DNA of 43,553 nucleotides from contig NZ_BMYK01000038.1 of assembly GCF_014652235.1 (NCBI RefSeq), forward strand, positions 1 to 43,553. The letters are read 5' to 3'. The notes under the pieces were generated by a model. That model saw only the letters and a list, made by a program, of their open reading frames with translations. It was not told where the DNA came from and searched no databases. Position numbers and translations under genes: made by a program. Origin of the DNA: Pseudorhodoferax aquiterrae. Its GTDB lineage: Bacteria; Pseudomonadota; Gammaproteobacteria; Burkholderiales; Burkholderiaceae_C. Positions 17,506-25,199 of the stretch are shown piece after piece. Every line of letters begins with the position of its first letter. Position 1 is the stretch's first letter.

Positions 17506-17736
17506 ATGCACATGTCCATCCCGCTGTCTGCGGCCTGTCTGGCGCTGGGGTTGTGGACGGCCCTGCCCGCCGCGGCCGCCAAGGCCGAGAACGGCCCGCC
17601 GCCGAAGCGGAAAGCGGCCGCGCCCAAGTTCATCCCGAGCAGTACGCAGGAAAGCGCCCGCGAACGCGAACGCCGGCTGCTCCGCGAATGCAAGGGCCGG
17701 CCCAACGCCGGCGCCTGCGCCGGCTACGCAAGCTGA
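17506..17736 (+). CDS. Small exported protein of unknown function
   Basis: 76 residues: a Sec signal peptide (MHMSIPLSAACLALGLW..., cleavage near PAAAA, residue 24), then a short Lys/Pro-rich linker (PPPKRKAAAPKFIPSS) and a basic helix RERERRLLRECKGRPNAGACAGYA. Two cysteines in the tail (ECKGRPNAGAC) are spaced to form a disulphide. A GGGAG ribosome-binding site (17493-17497) lies 8 bases before the ATG, which supports the start. I recall similar RLLREC-x-GRPNAGAC-x-GY tails in many Comamonadaceae proteins of unknown function. It is divergent from the aminotransferase gene and convergent with the ABC receptor gene. Confidence 0.7.
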   Translation: MHMSIPLSAACLALGLWTALPAAAAKAENGPPPKRKAAAPKFIPSSTQESARERERRLLRECKGRPNAGACAGYAS

Positions 17737-17739
17737 GCC

Positions 17740-19014
17740 TCAAGCGGCCGGGCGCGCCATCTGGCAACTGGTCGGCAGCGCGGCGCGGCTGGCCGCGACC
17801 TGCTTGACCACGCGAAAGCCGTAGCCCGAGCCTTCCACGTCGAACTTGACGCCCGGCGCGCCCTGGCGGTCCATCACGCCCACGACCAGGGTCTGCTGGA
17901 ACTGGTGGTCGGATGCCCGCATGCGGCCGCTCTGTCCGTGCAGCGTGACACTCGCCTGCTCCAGCGCCAGCCCCACTTTCACGGCGTCCAGGCTGTCGGC
18001 CTTCTCGATGGCCTGGGCCAGGGCCTCGACCATGAGCTGCATGCGCATGTGGACATAGTCGTCCGCAGGCTTTGGGTAGCGCTGGCGGAAGGCCTGGTAG
18101 AAGGCCTCGCTCGCTGCACCCGGCAGGTTGGGCAGCCAGTCGGCCACAGCGATGACCTTGCCGATGCCGGCATCACCGAGCGCCGCAGGTGCACCCAACG
18201 CATTGCCGTAGAAGGTGTAGAACTTGCCCTCGAAGCCGGACTCGCGCGCCGCCTTGACCAGCAGCGTGAGGTCGTTGCCCCAGTTGCCCGTGATGACAGC
18301 GCCCGCGCCGCTGGCCTTGATCTTGGCCGCATAGGGCAGGAAGTCCTTCACGCGGCCCATGGGATGCAGTTCGTCACCGACGATGGCCATGTCGGGCCGT
18401 TGAACCTGCAGTTGCCGCCGCGCTTCGCGCAACACGGCCTGACCGAAGCTGTAGTCCTGGCCGATCAGGTAGGCGCTCTTGACCGTCTCGTCCTCGCGCA
18501 GCACCTCCATGAGCGCGGCCATGCGCATGTCGGCATGGGCGTCGAAGCGGAAGTGCCAGAAGCTGCAGCGCTCGTTGGTCAGGACCGGATCGACGGCCGA
18601 GTAGTTCAGAAACAGCGCGCGCCGCCTGGGTTCGCGCTCGTTGTGCTTGTTCAGCGCATCGAGCAAGGCTGCCGCCGTCGCCGACGAATTGCCCTGCGCC
18701 ACGAAACCCACGCCATCGTCGATGGCCGAGCGCAGTGCACTCAGCGCCTCCTCGTTCTGGCCCTTGCTGTCGTAGCGCGTGATGGCCAGCGGTCGTGCAC
18801 CGCCGGACAAGTTCACGCCGCCGCGTGCATTCACACGTTCTGCCGCCCACACGAGGTTGCGGAACACGGCCTCGCCGGTGTTGGCGAACGGGCCGCTCAA
18901 GGTCTCGATCATGGCCACGCGCACGGGTGCGGGCTGTGCGGCCACGAACGGAAAGGCCGTCACAGATAGCGCTGCTGCAGCGCTTTTCAAGACCCGTCGA
19001 CGTGCTACCTGCAT
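17740..19014 (-). CDS. LivK-type ABC transporter substrate-binding protein
   Basis: 424 residues. The N-terminus MQVARRRVLKSAAAALSVTA has a twin-arginine-like signal (RRRVLK) followed by a hydrophobic core ending about residue 26. The mature protein starts with VRVAMIETLSGPFANTGEAV, typical of branched-chain amino acid-type receptors (periplasmic binding protein fold I); AYLIGQDYSFGQAVLREARR and AVITGNWGNDLTLLVKAARE are the usual interdomain segments. No permease or ATPase genes lie nearby, so it is an orphan receptor that must borrow a transporter. Ligand unknown. Confidence 0.9.
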   Translation of the reverse strand: MQVARRRVLKSAAAALSVTAFPFVAAQPAPVRVAMIETLSGPFANTGEAVFRNLVWAAERVNARGGVNLSGGARPLAITRYDSKGQNEEALSALRSAIDDGVGFVAQGNSSATAAALLDALNKHNEREPRRRALFLNYSAVDPVLTNERCSFWHFRFDAHADMRMAALMEVLREDETVKSAYLIGQDYSFGQAVLREARRQLQVQRPDMAIVGDELHPMGRVKDFLPYAAKIKASGAGAVITGNWGNDLTLLVKAARESGFEGKFYTFYGNALGAPAALGDAGIGKVIAVADWLPNLPGAASEAFYQAFRQRYPKPADDYVHMRMQLMVEALAQAIEKADSLDAVKVGLALEQASVTLHGQSGRMRASDHQFQQTLVVGVMDRQGAPGVKFDVEGSGYGFRVVKQVAASRAALPTSCQMARPAA

Positions 19015-19114
19015 TCAAAAAATCCTCTTGAAAATCAAAGCGCTGCACGCAGATTGGAGGCATGCGGCGCTCACGGTGAGAGCCGCGGAGTGTAAAGAGA
19101 TCAGGAGTTCCACC

Positions 19115-19501
19115 ATGTTCTTCGCCCCCGTCATCCGCCAGGCCAGCTACAGCCCCGCACTGCGCACGCTGGACCGCAGCTTCGAGCGCTTCTTCAACGA
19201 CGTCGCCTACGTGCGCCAAAGCGGCACCAAGGGCCACAGCCTGAGCCAGGACGAGAACAGCTGGACGCTGTCGGTCGACCTGCCCGGCGTGGCCAAGGAC
19301 CAGCTAAACATCGGCATCGAAGGCGCCGTGGTGCGCATCGAGAGCACCGAGGCTGCAGCACGCAAGGTCAAGGCCGCCTACGAACTTCCGCTGGAGATCG
19401 ATGCCGCTGCAAGCAGCGCGACGCTGGAGAACGGTGTGCTGACGCTCAAGCTGGCCAAGAAGCTGCCGCAGAGCAACGTGACCCCGTTGGCCATCCAGTA
19501 A
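19115..19501 (+). CDS. Small heat-shock protein, Hsp20/alpha-crystallin family
   Basis: 128 residues from the ATG preceded by AGGAG (19103-19107) at 7 bases. The N-terminus MFFAPVIRQASYSPALRTLDRSFERFFND is typical of proteobacterial Hsp20 proteins. The crystallin domain runs from about residue 40, with VDLPGVAKDQLNIGIEGAVVRI and the closing ATLENGVLTLKLAKK (the A-x-x-x-n-GVL motif). It holds unfolded proteins in the cytoplasm. The dimerisation loop is short, which makes the protein smaller than IbpA. The divergent receptor gene starts 100 bases upstream. No heat-shock sigma-32 promoter or ROSE element is obvious in that gap. Confidence 0.92.
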   Translation: MFFAPVIRQASYSPALRTLDRSFERFFNDVAYVRQSGTKGHSLSQDENSWTLSVDLPGVAKDQLNIGIEGAVVRIESTEAAARKVKAAYELPLEIDAAASSATLENGVLTLKLAKKLPQSNVTPLAIQ

Positions 19502-19543
19502 GCTGCTCCGCGCTCCGCACCCCGCCCGGCGCCGTCTGCTCCC

Positions 19544-20572
19544 TCAGATCGCGTCGAGCGGCCAGCGCGGCTTCACGTCGAAGGCGTAACGCCTGTCGGC
19601 GTGTTGCACGCCGGCCTGCATGCGCATGGCAGCGGCCATGGCGATCATGGCGCCGTTGTCGGTGCACAGCGCCAGCTCCGGGTAATGCACCCGCACCTTC
19701 TTCTTCGCGCACGCGGCATCGAGCTGCGCACGCAGTTCCCGGTTCGCCCCCACCCCACCCGCCACGACCAGGCGCTGCAGCCCGCTCTCCTTGAGCGCGG
19801 CCAGCGACTTGCGCACCAGCACGTCGACGATGGCGGCCTGCGTGGAAGCCGCCAGGTCGGCACTGCGCTCGGGCAGCGCGTCGCCGAGCTTCCTGGCCTG
19901 GGTCAGCACAGCAGTCTTGAGGCCGGCGAACGAGAAATCCAGATCGCCGCTGTGCAGCAGCGGCCGCGGCAGCGCGAAGGCCTTGGCATCGCCCTGCTCG
20001 GCCAGGCGCGCCAACGCCGGTCCGCCTGGGTAGCCCAGGCCCAAGAGCTTGGCCGACTTGTCGAAGGCCTCGCCAGCCGCGTCGTCGATGGTCTCGCCCA
20101 GCATGGCGTAGCGGCCCACACCGTCCACGCGCATGAGCTGCGTGTGGCCACCGGACACGAGCAGCACCACGAACGGAAACTGCGGCGGATCGGCGCTCAT
20201 GAAGGGCGACAGCAAATGCCCTTCCAGGTGGTGCACGCCCAGCACGGGTTTGTCGAGCGCCGCCCCCAGCGCGCACGCCACACCTGCGCCGACGAGCAGC
20301 GCCCCTGCCAGGCCCGGTCCGCGCGTGTAGGCGACGACATCGACCTCGGCGACACTGCGGCCCGCCTCGCGCAGCACGGTCTCGGCCAGCGGCAACGCAC
20401 GGCGGATGTGGTCGCGGCTGGCCAGTTCGGGCACCACCCCGCCGTAATCGGCGTGCATGCGCACCTGGCTGTGCAGCGCGTGCGCCAGCAGCCGCGGCAG
20501 CTGCGCGCCCTCCGACTGCACCAGCGCCACGCCCGTTTCGTCGCAGGAAGACTCGAATCCCAATACCAGCAT
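19544..20572 (-). CDS. tsaD: tRNA N6-adenosine threonylcarbamoyltransferase
   Basis: 342 residues from [18 protein letters not shown], the near-universal TsaD start. Metal ligands lie in [12 protein letters not shown] (H-x3-H), and further ASKH-fold motifs are [37 protein letters not shown], and the C-terminal CTDNGAMIA. With TsaB and TsaE it attaches the threonylcarbamoyl group to A37 of ANN-decoding tRNAs. The frame runs 161 codons further upstream as an antisense shadow of nasR. It is transcribed away from nasR, with 54 bases between the starts. Confidence 0.98.
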   Translation of the reverse strand: MLVLGFESSCDETGVALVQSEGAQLPRLLAHALHSQVRMHADYGGVVPELASRDHIRRALPLAETVLREAGRSVAEVDVVAYTRGPGLAGALLVGAGVACALGAALDKPVLGVHHLEGHLLSPFMSADPPQFPFVVLLVSGGHTQLMRVDGVGRYAMLGETIDDAAGEAFDKSAKLLGLGYPGGPALARLAEQGDAKAFALPRPLLHSGDLDFSFAGLKTAVLTQARKLGDALPERSADLAASTQAAIVDVLVRKSLAALKESGLQRLVVAGGVGANRELRAQLDAACAKKKVRVHYPELALCTDNGAMIAMAAAMRMQAGVQHADRRYAFDVKPRWPLDAI

Positions 20573-20626
20573 GGGGCGCGAGTGTAGTGAGCCCGCGGGC
20601 GCGGCACGGTTGTTGCTCTGAATTCC

Positions 20627-21856
20627 ATGGCCACCACGATGAAATCTGGACTGCACTTTTTGATCGCCGCGCGCGAATGCGAGATCGGCGACCTCGAACA
20701 GCTCGCGCTCACCGGCGAGCTGGTGGGCTTGATCGGCCAGCTCGTGCATGCGCTGCAGCGCGAGCGCGGGCTGTCCAACCTGCTGCTCGGCTCGCGCGGC
20801 ACCCGCTTCGCGCAGGCCCGCGAAGATCAGCTGCGCGAATGCGATGCCGCCGCCATGCAGCTGCGCCGGCATTTCGACGCGATGGACACCCAGGGCACCG
20901 CGGTGCGCAACGGCGCACGGCTGTTCGGGCGCATCGCCACGGTGCTGCAGGCGCTGGACGGACTGCCCGCGCTGCGCCGCGACATCGCCGCCCTGGCGAT
21001 CACGCCACAGGCGGCCACGGCCGCCTTCGTGCGGCTCGTGGCCGGCTTGCTGCAAGTGGTGTTCGAGGCCGCCGACAGCGCGACCGATCCGCAGATCTCG
21101 CGCGCGCTCGTGGCCTTGTTCAACTTCATGCAGGGCAAGGAGTTCGCCGGCCAGGAACGCGCTTTCGGCGGCGCCTGCTTCGCCGAAGGCCAGATGGAGA
21201 GCGGCCGCGCCCAGCAGTGGCTGGAACTCATCGAATCACAGGAGCGGTGCTTTCGCATCGCGCTCGACTTCTCGGATACGGCGGCGCAGGCGGCCTGGCG
21301 CACAGCCGTGGACACGCGTACCCAGGCCGAACTCGAACGGCTGCGCCGCATCGGCTGCACGCCACGCGCCGACGGCTTGCTCGACCCGGAACTGGCCCAG
21401 GGCTGGTACGACTGCTGCACGCAGCGCATCGACGCCATGCGCGGCGTCGAGGAGCTGCTGGCGGCCCAGCTGCTGCAGCTGTGCGCCTCGCGCATCGCCA
21501 AGGCACGCGACGAACTGCGCAACCACGAGGCCATCCGCGATGCGCTGGTGCGTGCGGCCGGAGGCGCCGACACCGGCGAGCCGGCGCCCAGCTACGGGCC
21601 GCACCTGGAGCGCTCCATCCTCGACCTCGTGCAGGACCAGGCGCGCCGGCTGCAGCAGATGACCGACGAGCTGGACACCGTGCGTGCCTCGCTCAACGAA
21701 CGCAAGATCATCGAACGCGCCAAGGGCCTCTTGATGGCCACTCGCAAGCTCAGCGAGGCGGACGCTCACAAGATGCTGCGCCAGACCGCGATGAACCAGA
21801 ACCGCAAGCTGCTGGACGTGGCGCAGTCGGTGCTGGCGCTCTCCGACTACCTCTGA
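20627..21856 (+). CDS. nasR: Nitrate-responsive ANTAR antiterminator NasR
   Basis: 409 residues in two parts. Residues about 30-290 form a NIT (nitrate/nitrite-sensing) helical domain with the signature [16 protein letters not shown] (R45/R47 region) and [15 protein letters not shown] (K171-A179); by homology with Klebsiella NasR the arginines of these stretches bind nitrate. Residues about 340-405 form an ANTAR RNA-binding domain: [20 protein letters not shown] then [24 protein letters not shown]. No transmembrane segment is present, so it is a soluble one-component sensor. The gene lies directly upstream of a leader with paired ANTAR hairpins and a terminator, and of the nas operon, so the target is plain. 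An alternative ATG 12 bases in (20639) is possible; neither has a strong ribosome-binding site. Confidence 0.96.
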   Translation: MATTMKSGLHFLIAARECEIGDLEQLALTGELVGLIGQLVHALQRERGLSNLLLGSRGTRFAQAREDQLRECDAAAMQLRRHFDAMDTQGTAVRNGARLFGRIATVLQALDGLPALRRDIAALAITPQAATAAFVRLVAGLLQVVFEAADSATDPQISRALVALFNFMQGKEFAGQERAFGGACFAEGQMESGRAQQWLELIESQERCFRIALDFSDTAAQAAWRTAVDTRTQAELERLRRIGCTPRADGLLDPELAQGWYDCCTQRIDAMRGVEELLAAQLLQLCASRIAKARDELRNHEAIRDALVRAAGGADTGEPAPSYGPHLERSILDLVQDQARRLQQMTDELDTVRASLNERKIIERAKGLLMATRKLSEADAHKMLRQTAMNQNRKLLDVAQSVLALSDYL

Positions 21857-21873
21857 GATCGAGCTGCTGCGCC

Positions 21874-21888
21874 GCACAAGTTTTGTGC
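21874..21888. promoter_or_regulatory. NtrC-like enhancer site 1
   Basis: GCACAAGTTTTGTGC is an inverted repeat GCAC-N7-GTGC that matches the NtrC dyad TGCACCA-N3-TGGTGCA at about 10 of 14 positions when flanks are included. Its centre is about 153 bases upstream of the predicted start of transcription, in the range of the glnA enhancers of enteric bacteria. Confidence 0.6.
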
Positions 21889-21902
21889 CGCCCAAGCGCC
21901 CA

Positions 21903-21919
21903 TGCACCACGATTGCGCG
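21903..21919. promoter_or_regulatory. NtrC-like enhancer site 2
   Basis: The left half TGCACCA (21903-21909) is identical to the NtrC consensus; after three bases the right half TTGCGCG (21913-21919) matches at four of seven positions. The centre is 30 bases from site 1, about three helical turns, as for paired NtrC sites. A further perfect left half TGCACCA at 21992-21998 has no right half and was not called. Confidence 0.45.
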
Positions 21920-22006
21920 CTGCCACCCGGCTGAGCAGTCCAGGGTCGGAGCGCCAAGTCATTGATTCACAAAGGTTGCTGCAACCGATCGTGCACCAAC
22001 TGAAGG

Positions 22007-22024
22007 TTGGCACGCGAACTGCAT
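22007..22024 (+). promoter_or_regulatory. Sigma-54 (-24/-12) promoter of the nas operon
   Basis: TTGGCACG (22007-22014), four bases, then CTGCAT (22019-22024) matches the RpoN consensus TTGGCACG-N4-TTGCW with one mismatch (C for T). The GG (22009-22010) and GC (22021-22022) doublets have the required spacing. Transcription should start near 22034, just before the first leader hairpin. Confidence 0.85.
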
Positions 22025-22039
22025 AGGCTGAGCCACGAT

Positions 22040-22060
22040 CCCGGCCAAAGGCGGCCAGGG
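22040..22060 (+). promoter_or_regulatory. ANTAR target hairpin 1 in the nas leader RNA
   Basis: CCCGGCC (22040-22046), loop AAAGGC (22047-22052), GGCC-A-GGG (22053-22060): a 7-base-pair stem with one bulged A and a six-base loop having A at position 1 and G at position 4, the loop features described for ANTAR-protein RNA targets. It is the upstream member of a pair with the hairpin at 22081-22096. Confidence 0.75.
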
Positions 22061-22080
22061 TTTCAGGCTCACCAGCCAAC

Positions 22081-22096
22081 TGGACAACGGCGTCCA
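22081..22096 (+). promoter_or_regulatory. ANTAR target hairpin 2 (antiterminator)
   Basis: TGGAC (22081-22085), loop AACGGC (22086-22091), GTCCA (22092-22096). The hexaloop has A1 and G4, and differs from loop 1 (AAAGGC) by one base. Bases 22086-22096 are also the 5' arm of the terminator, so this hairpin and the terminator exclude each other: NasR binding to the hairpin pair should prevent termination. Confidence 0.8.
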
Positions 22097-22148
22097 TTTC
22101 TCCGTACCGCGCACGCGCGGTCGAGAAATGGGCGCCGTTTTTGTTTTT
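22086..22148 (+). terminator. Intrinsic terminator in the nas leader
   Basis: The 5' arm 22086-22102 pairs with 22123-22139 over 17 base pairs including one G-U pair; an inner helix ACCGCG/CGCGGT (22106-22111, 22116-22121) closes on a CACG loop. The arm is followed by TTTTTGTTTTT (22138-22148). It lies between the sigma-54 promoter and nasF, so it acts as an attenuator and not as the end of nasR. Confidence 0.9.
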
Positions 22149-22175
22149 CCGCTTCCTTTCATTGCAGGAGCTCGC

Positions 22176-23432
22176 ATGACCCCATCCGCCTTTCCCCGCC
22201 CGGCACCGGCACGGCGCGACTTCATCCGCAAAGCCGGCGCCGTGGCAACCACCGCGCTGTTGGGCGACCTGGTCGCGCGCGGCGCCTGGGCCGCGGGCTC
22301 CGACGCGCCCGAAAAGAAGGAAGTGAAGATCGGCTTCATCCCGCTGACCGACTGCGCCAGCGTGGTCATGGCCTCGGTGCTGGGCATCGATCAGAAGTAC
22401 GGCGTGAAGATCATCCCGAGCAAGGAGGCCAGCTGGCCCGGCGTGCGCGACAAGCTGGTCAATGGCGAGCTCGACATGGCCCATGTGCTGTGGGGCCTGG
22501 TGTACGGCGTGCACCTGGGCGTCTCCGGCCCCAAGAAGGACATGGCCGTACTCATGAACCTGAACCACAACGGCCAGGCCATCACGCTGTCCAAGAAGCT
22601 GGCCGACAAGGGCGCGGTGGACGCCGGCTCACTGGCGCAGCTGATGGCCAAGGACAAGCGCGAATACACCTTCGCCCAGACCTTCCCGACCGGCACGCAC
22701 GCGATGTGGCTGTACTACTGGCTGGCCTCGGCGGGCATCAACCCGATGAAGGACAGCAAGATCACCACGGTTCCGCCGCCCCAGATGGTGGCCAACATGC
22801 GCATCGGCAACATGGATGGCTACTGCGTGGGCGAGCCCTGGGGCCACCGCGCCGTGGCCGACGGCATCGGCATCACCGCCGTCACCACGCAGGACATCTG
22901 GAAAGACCACCCCGAGAAGGCACTGGGCACGACGGCCGAGTTCGCGCAGAAGAACCCGAACACCTGCCGCGCCGTGGTCGCCGCCATCCTGGAGGCCAGC
23001 ATGTGGATCGACGCCAGCCTGTCCAACAAGATGAAGATGGCCGAGACCGTGGCCGACAAGGCCTACGTCAACACCAGCGTGGACGTGATCAACCAGCGCA
23101 TCCTGGGCCGCTACCAGAACGGCCTGGGCAAGACCTGGGACGACCCGAACTACATGAAGTTCTACAACGACGGCATGGTGGGCATGCCCTACCTCTCGGA
23201 CGGCATGTGGTTCCTGACCCAGCACAAGCGCTGGGGCCTTCTCAAGGAGCACCCGGACTACCTGGGCGTGGCCAAGCAGATCAACAAGATCGACCTGTAC
23301 AAGCAGGCCGCCACGGCCGCCAAGGCCGGCATTCCCAAGGACGTGATGCGCACCAGCCGCCTGCTGGACGGCGTGGTCTGGGACGGCAAGGATCCGGCCA
23401 AGTACGCCGACGGTTTCAAGGTCAAGGCCTGA
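22176..23432 (+). CDS. nasF: Nitrate ABC transporter substrate-binding protein
   Basis: 418 residues of the NrtA/NasF/CmpA family. A twin-arginine signal ARRDFIRKAGAVATTALLG lies at residues 13-31 with cleavage near AWA-AGS, so it is exported folded to the periplasm. The mature part has KIGFIPLTDCASVVMASVLG, WPGVRDKLVNGELDMAHVLWG, GTHAMWLYYWLASAGINP and YCVGEPWGHRAVADGIG, all typical of nitrate receptors. It delivers nitrate or nitrite to the NasE/NasD importer. The start at 22176 has AGGAG 5 bases upstream; the Met 16 codons earlier lies within the terminator and is rejected. First gene of the operon (named nrtA in cyanobacteria). Confidence 0.95.
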   Translation: MTPSAFPRPAPARRDFIRKAGAVATTALLGDLVARGAWAAGSDAPEKKEVKIGFIPLTDCASVVMASVLGIDQKYGVKIIPSKEASWPGVRDKLVNGELDMAHVLWGLVYGVHLGVSGPKKDMAVLMNLNHNGQAITLSKKLADKGAVDAGSLAQLMAKDKREYTFAQTFPTGTHAMWLYYWLASAGINPMKDSKITTVPPPQMVANMRIGNMDGYCVGEPWGHRAVADGIGITAVTTQDIWKDHPEKALGTTAEFAQKNPNTCRAVVAAILEASMWIDASLSNKMKMAETVADKAYVNTSVDVINQRILGRYQNGLGKTWDDPNYMKFYNDGMVGMPYLSDGMWFLTQHKRWGLLKEHPDYLGVAKQINKIDLYKQAATAAKAGIPKDVMRTSRLLDGVVWDGKDPAKYADGFKVKA

Positions 23433-23453
23433 GCGCCGCAGAAGGAGCACCCT

Positions 23454-24377
23454 ATGGTTTCCGCTGTCTTCCATGCCCCGCTCGAGGCCGCGCCGCCCGA
23501 GCCCCCCGTGCGCGACCTCAAGGTCGTGCCCAAGGCTGCTGCCAACGACGCGGCCCGCACGGCCCCGCCCACCGCCGTGCGCAAGCCGCCGTTCGACTGG
23601 CGCGGCCTGTGGCTGCGCGTGCTGCCGCCGCTGGCCGGCCTGGGCCTGCTGGTCGTGCTCTGGGAGATCGTCTCGGTCGCCACCGCCGGCAGCATCCCGA
23701 CCCCGCGCGACACCTGGGCCCAGGCCGTCGAGGTGTTCAGCGACCCTTTCTATCGCAACGGCCCGAACGACCAGGGCGTGGGCTGGAACGTGCTGTCCTC
23801 GCTGCAGCGCGTGGCGCTGGGCTTCGGCCTGGCGGCACTGGTCGGCATCCCCGCCGGCTTCGCGATCGGGCGCTTCACCTTCCTGTCGCGCATGTTCAAC
23901 CCGCTCATCAGCCTGCTGCGCCCGGTCTCGCCGCTGGCCTGGCTACCGATCGGCCTCCTGGTCTTCAAGGGCGCCAACCCGGCCGCCATCTGGACCATCT
24001 TCATCTGCTCGATCTGGCCCATGGTCATCAACACCGCGGTGGGCGTGCAGCGCGTGCCGCAGGACTACATGAACGTGGCCCGCGTGCTGAACCTGTCGGA
24101 ATGGAAGATCGTCACCAAGATCCTGTTCCCGGCCGTGCTGCCCTACATGCTGACCGGCGTGCGCCTGGCGGTGGGCACGGCCTGGCTCGTGATCGTGGCA
24201 GCCGAGATGCTGACCGGCGGCGTGGGCATCGGCTTTTGGGTCTGGGACGAGTGGAACAACCTCAACGTCAAGAACATCATCATCGCCATCTTCGTGATCG
24301 GCATCGTCGGCCTGCTGCTGGAGGCCGCACTCGTCAAACTGGCATCGGCATTCACGTTCGAAGAGGTGAAGTCATGA
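23454..24377 (+). CDS. nasE: Nitrate ABC transporter permease
   Basis: 307 residues of the NrtB/NasE family. After a cytoplasmic, Pro/Ala-rich N-terminal tail of about 50 residues there are about six membrane segments, starting with LPPLAGLGLLVVLWEIVSVA. The EAA loop that contacts the ATPase is in DYMNVARVLNLSEWKIVTKI followed by LFPAVLPYMLTGVRLAVGTAW. Two copies are expected to form the channel. GANPAAIWTIFICSIWPMVI is characteristic of the nitrate/taurine permease class. The stop overlaps the nasD start (ATGA at 24374). Confidence 0.95.
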   Translation: MVSAVFHAPLEAAPPEPPVRDLKVVPKAAANDAARTAPPTAVRKPPFDWRGLWLRVLPPLAGLGLLVVLWEIVSVATAGSIPTPRDTWAQAVEVFSDPFYRNGPNDQGVGWNVLSSLQRVALGFGLAALVGIPAGFAIGRFTFLSRMFNPLISLLRPVSPLAWLPIGLLVFKGANPAAIWTIFICSIWPMVINTAVGVQRVPQDYMNVARVLNLSEWKIVTKILFPAVLPYMLTGVRLAVGTAWLVIVAAEMLTGGVGIGFWVWDEWNNLNVKNIIIAIFVIGIVGLLLEAALVKLASAFTFEEVKS

Positions 24378-25177
24378 ACGATCGGAAGTACATCGAGATC
24401 CAGGGCGTCGAGCAGGCCTTCAACACACCGCGTGGTCGGTTCGTCGCTCTCCAGAGCATCGACCTCACGGTGGCCAAGGGCGAGTTCGTCGCGTTGATCG
24501 GCCACTCGGGCTGCGGCAAGTCCACGCTCTTGAACCTGATCGCCGGCCTCACGCGGCCGACGCAGGGCACGCTGCTGTGCGCCAACAAGGAGATCGCCGG
24601 CCCCGGCCCCGAGCGCGCCGTGGTGTTCCAGAACCACTCGCTGCTGCCGTGGCTGACCTGCTTCGAGAACGTCCACCTGGGCGTGGAGCGCGTGTTCGGC
24701 GCCAAGGAGACCAGGGCGCAGCTCAAGCAGCGCACCGAAGCCGCGCTGGCCCTGGTCGGCCTCACCGCCGCCACGCACAAGCGCCCCGGCGAGATCTCCG
24801 GCGGCATGAAGCAGCGGGTGGGCATCGCGCGCGCGCTGGCCATGGAGCCCAAGGTGCTGCTCATGGACGAGCCCTTCGGTGCCCTGGATGCGCTGACGCG
24901 CGCCAAGCTGCAGGACGAGTTGCTGGCCATCGTGCAGAAGACGGAGAGCACGGTGGTCATGGTCACCCACGACGTGGACGAAGCCGTGCTGCTCTCCGAC
25001 AAGATCGTGATGCTCACCAACGGCCCGGCCGCCACCATCGGCGAAGTGTTGGCAGTGGATCTGCCCCGCCCGCGCCAGCGCGTGGAGCTGGCTGAGGACC
25101 GCAACTACGTCATGTACCGCAAGGCGGTGATCGACTTCCTCTACACCCGCCAGGGCCACGTGGAGAAGGCCGCCTGA
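24374..25177 (+). CDS. nasD: Nitrate ABC transporter ATP-binding protein
   Basis: 267 residues with all ABC ATPase motifs: Walker A GHSGCGKST (about 42-50), Q-loop VVFQNHSLLPWL, signature SGGMKQR, Walker B VLLMDEPFGALD and switch histidine VMVTHDVDEAV. It powers the NasE channel from the cytoplasmic side. It matches NrtD/NasD rather than NrtC because it lacks a C-terminal receptor-like domain. The start is the ATG overlapping the nasE stop; the same frame is open far upstream as a shadow of nasF and nasE. Confidence 0.96.
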   Translation: MNDRKYIEIQGVEQAFNTPRGRFVALQSIDLTVAKGEFVALIGHSGCGKSTLLNLIAGLTRPTQGTLLCANKEIAGPGPERAVVFQNHSLLPWLTCFENVHLGVERVFGAKETRAQLKQRTEAALALVGLTAATHKRPGEISGGMKQRVGIARALAMEPKVLLMDEPFGALDALTRAKLQDELLAIVQKTESTVVMVTHDVDEAVLLSDKIVMLTNGPAATIGEVLAVDLPRPRQRVELAEDRNYVMYRKAVIDFLYTRQGHVEKAA

Positions 25178-25199
25178 GCGGCGCGGCGGGAGCGAACCG

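Larger units (their letters stand above)
21857..22175 (+). promoter_or_regulatory. Control region and leader of the nas operon
   Basis: This 319-base non-coding stretch holds, in order: two NtrC-like dyads, a -24/-12 promoter, two ANTAR-type hairpins, a terminator, and the nasF ribosome-binding site AGGAG (22166-22170, 5 bases before the ATG). Each is listed separately. Predicted logic: NtrC and sigma-54 start transcription under nitrogen limitation; NasR with nitrate stabilises the hairpins and lets RNA polymerase pass the terminator. Confidence 0.85.

Noticed and set aside
20627-21856. nasR as a two-component histidine kinase or methyl-accepting receptor (both can carry NIT domains)
   Set aside because: There are no membrane segments, HAMP, kinase or signalling domain; the C-terminus is a clear ANTAR domain.
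21992-21998. Third NtrC half-site TGCACCA next to the sigma-54 promoter
   Set aside because: The right half does not match beyond one base and the position is too close to the -24 element for an enhancer.
22066-22077. Hairpin GGCT-CACC-AGCC between the two leader hairpins as an ANTAR target
   Set aside because: The loop has four bases (or six without A1/G4), and the hairpins at 22040 and 22081 fit much better.
22007-24373. Open plus-strand frame continuous with nasD (would give a 1056-residue protein)
   Set aside because: It is out of frame with nasF and nasE, which have clear family motifs; the nasD homology begins at 24374.
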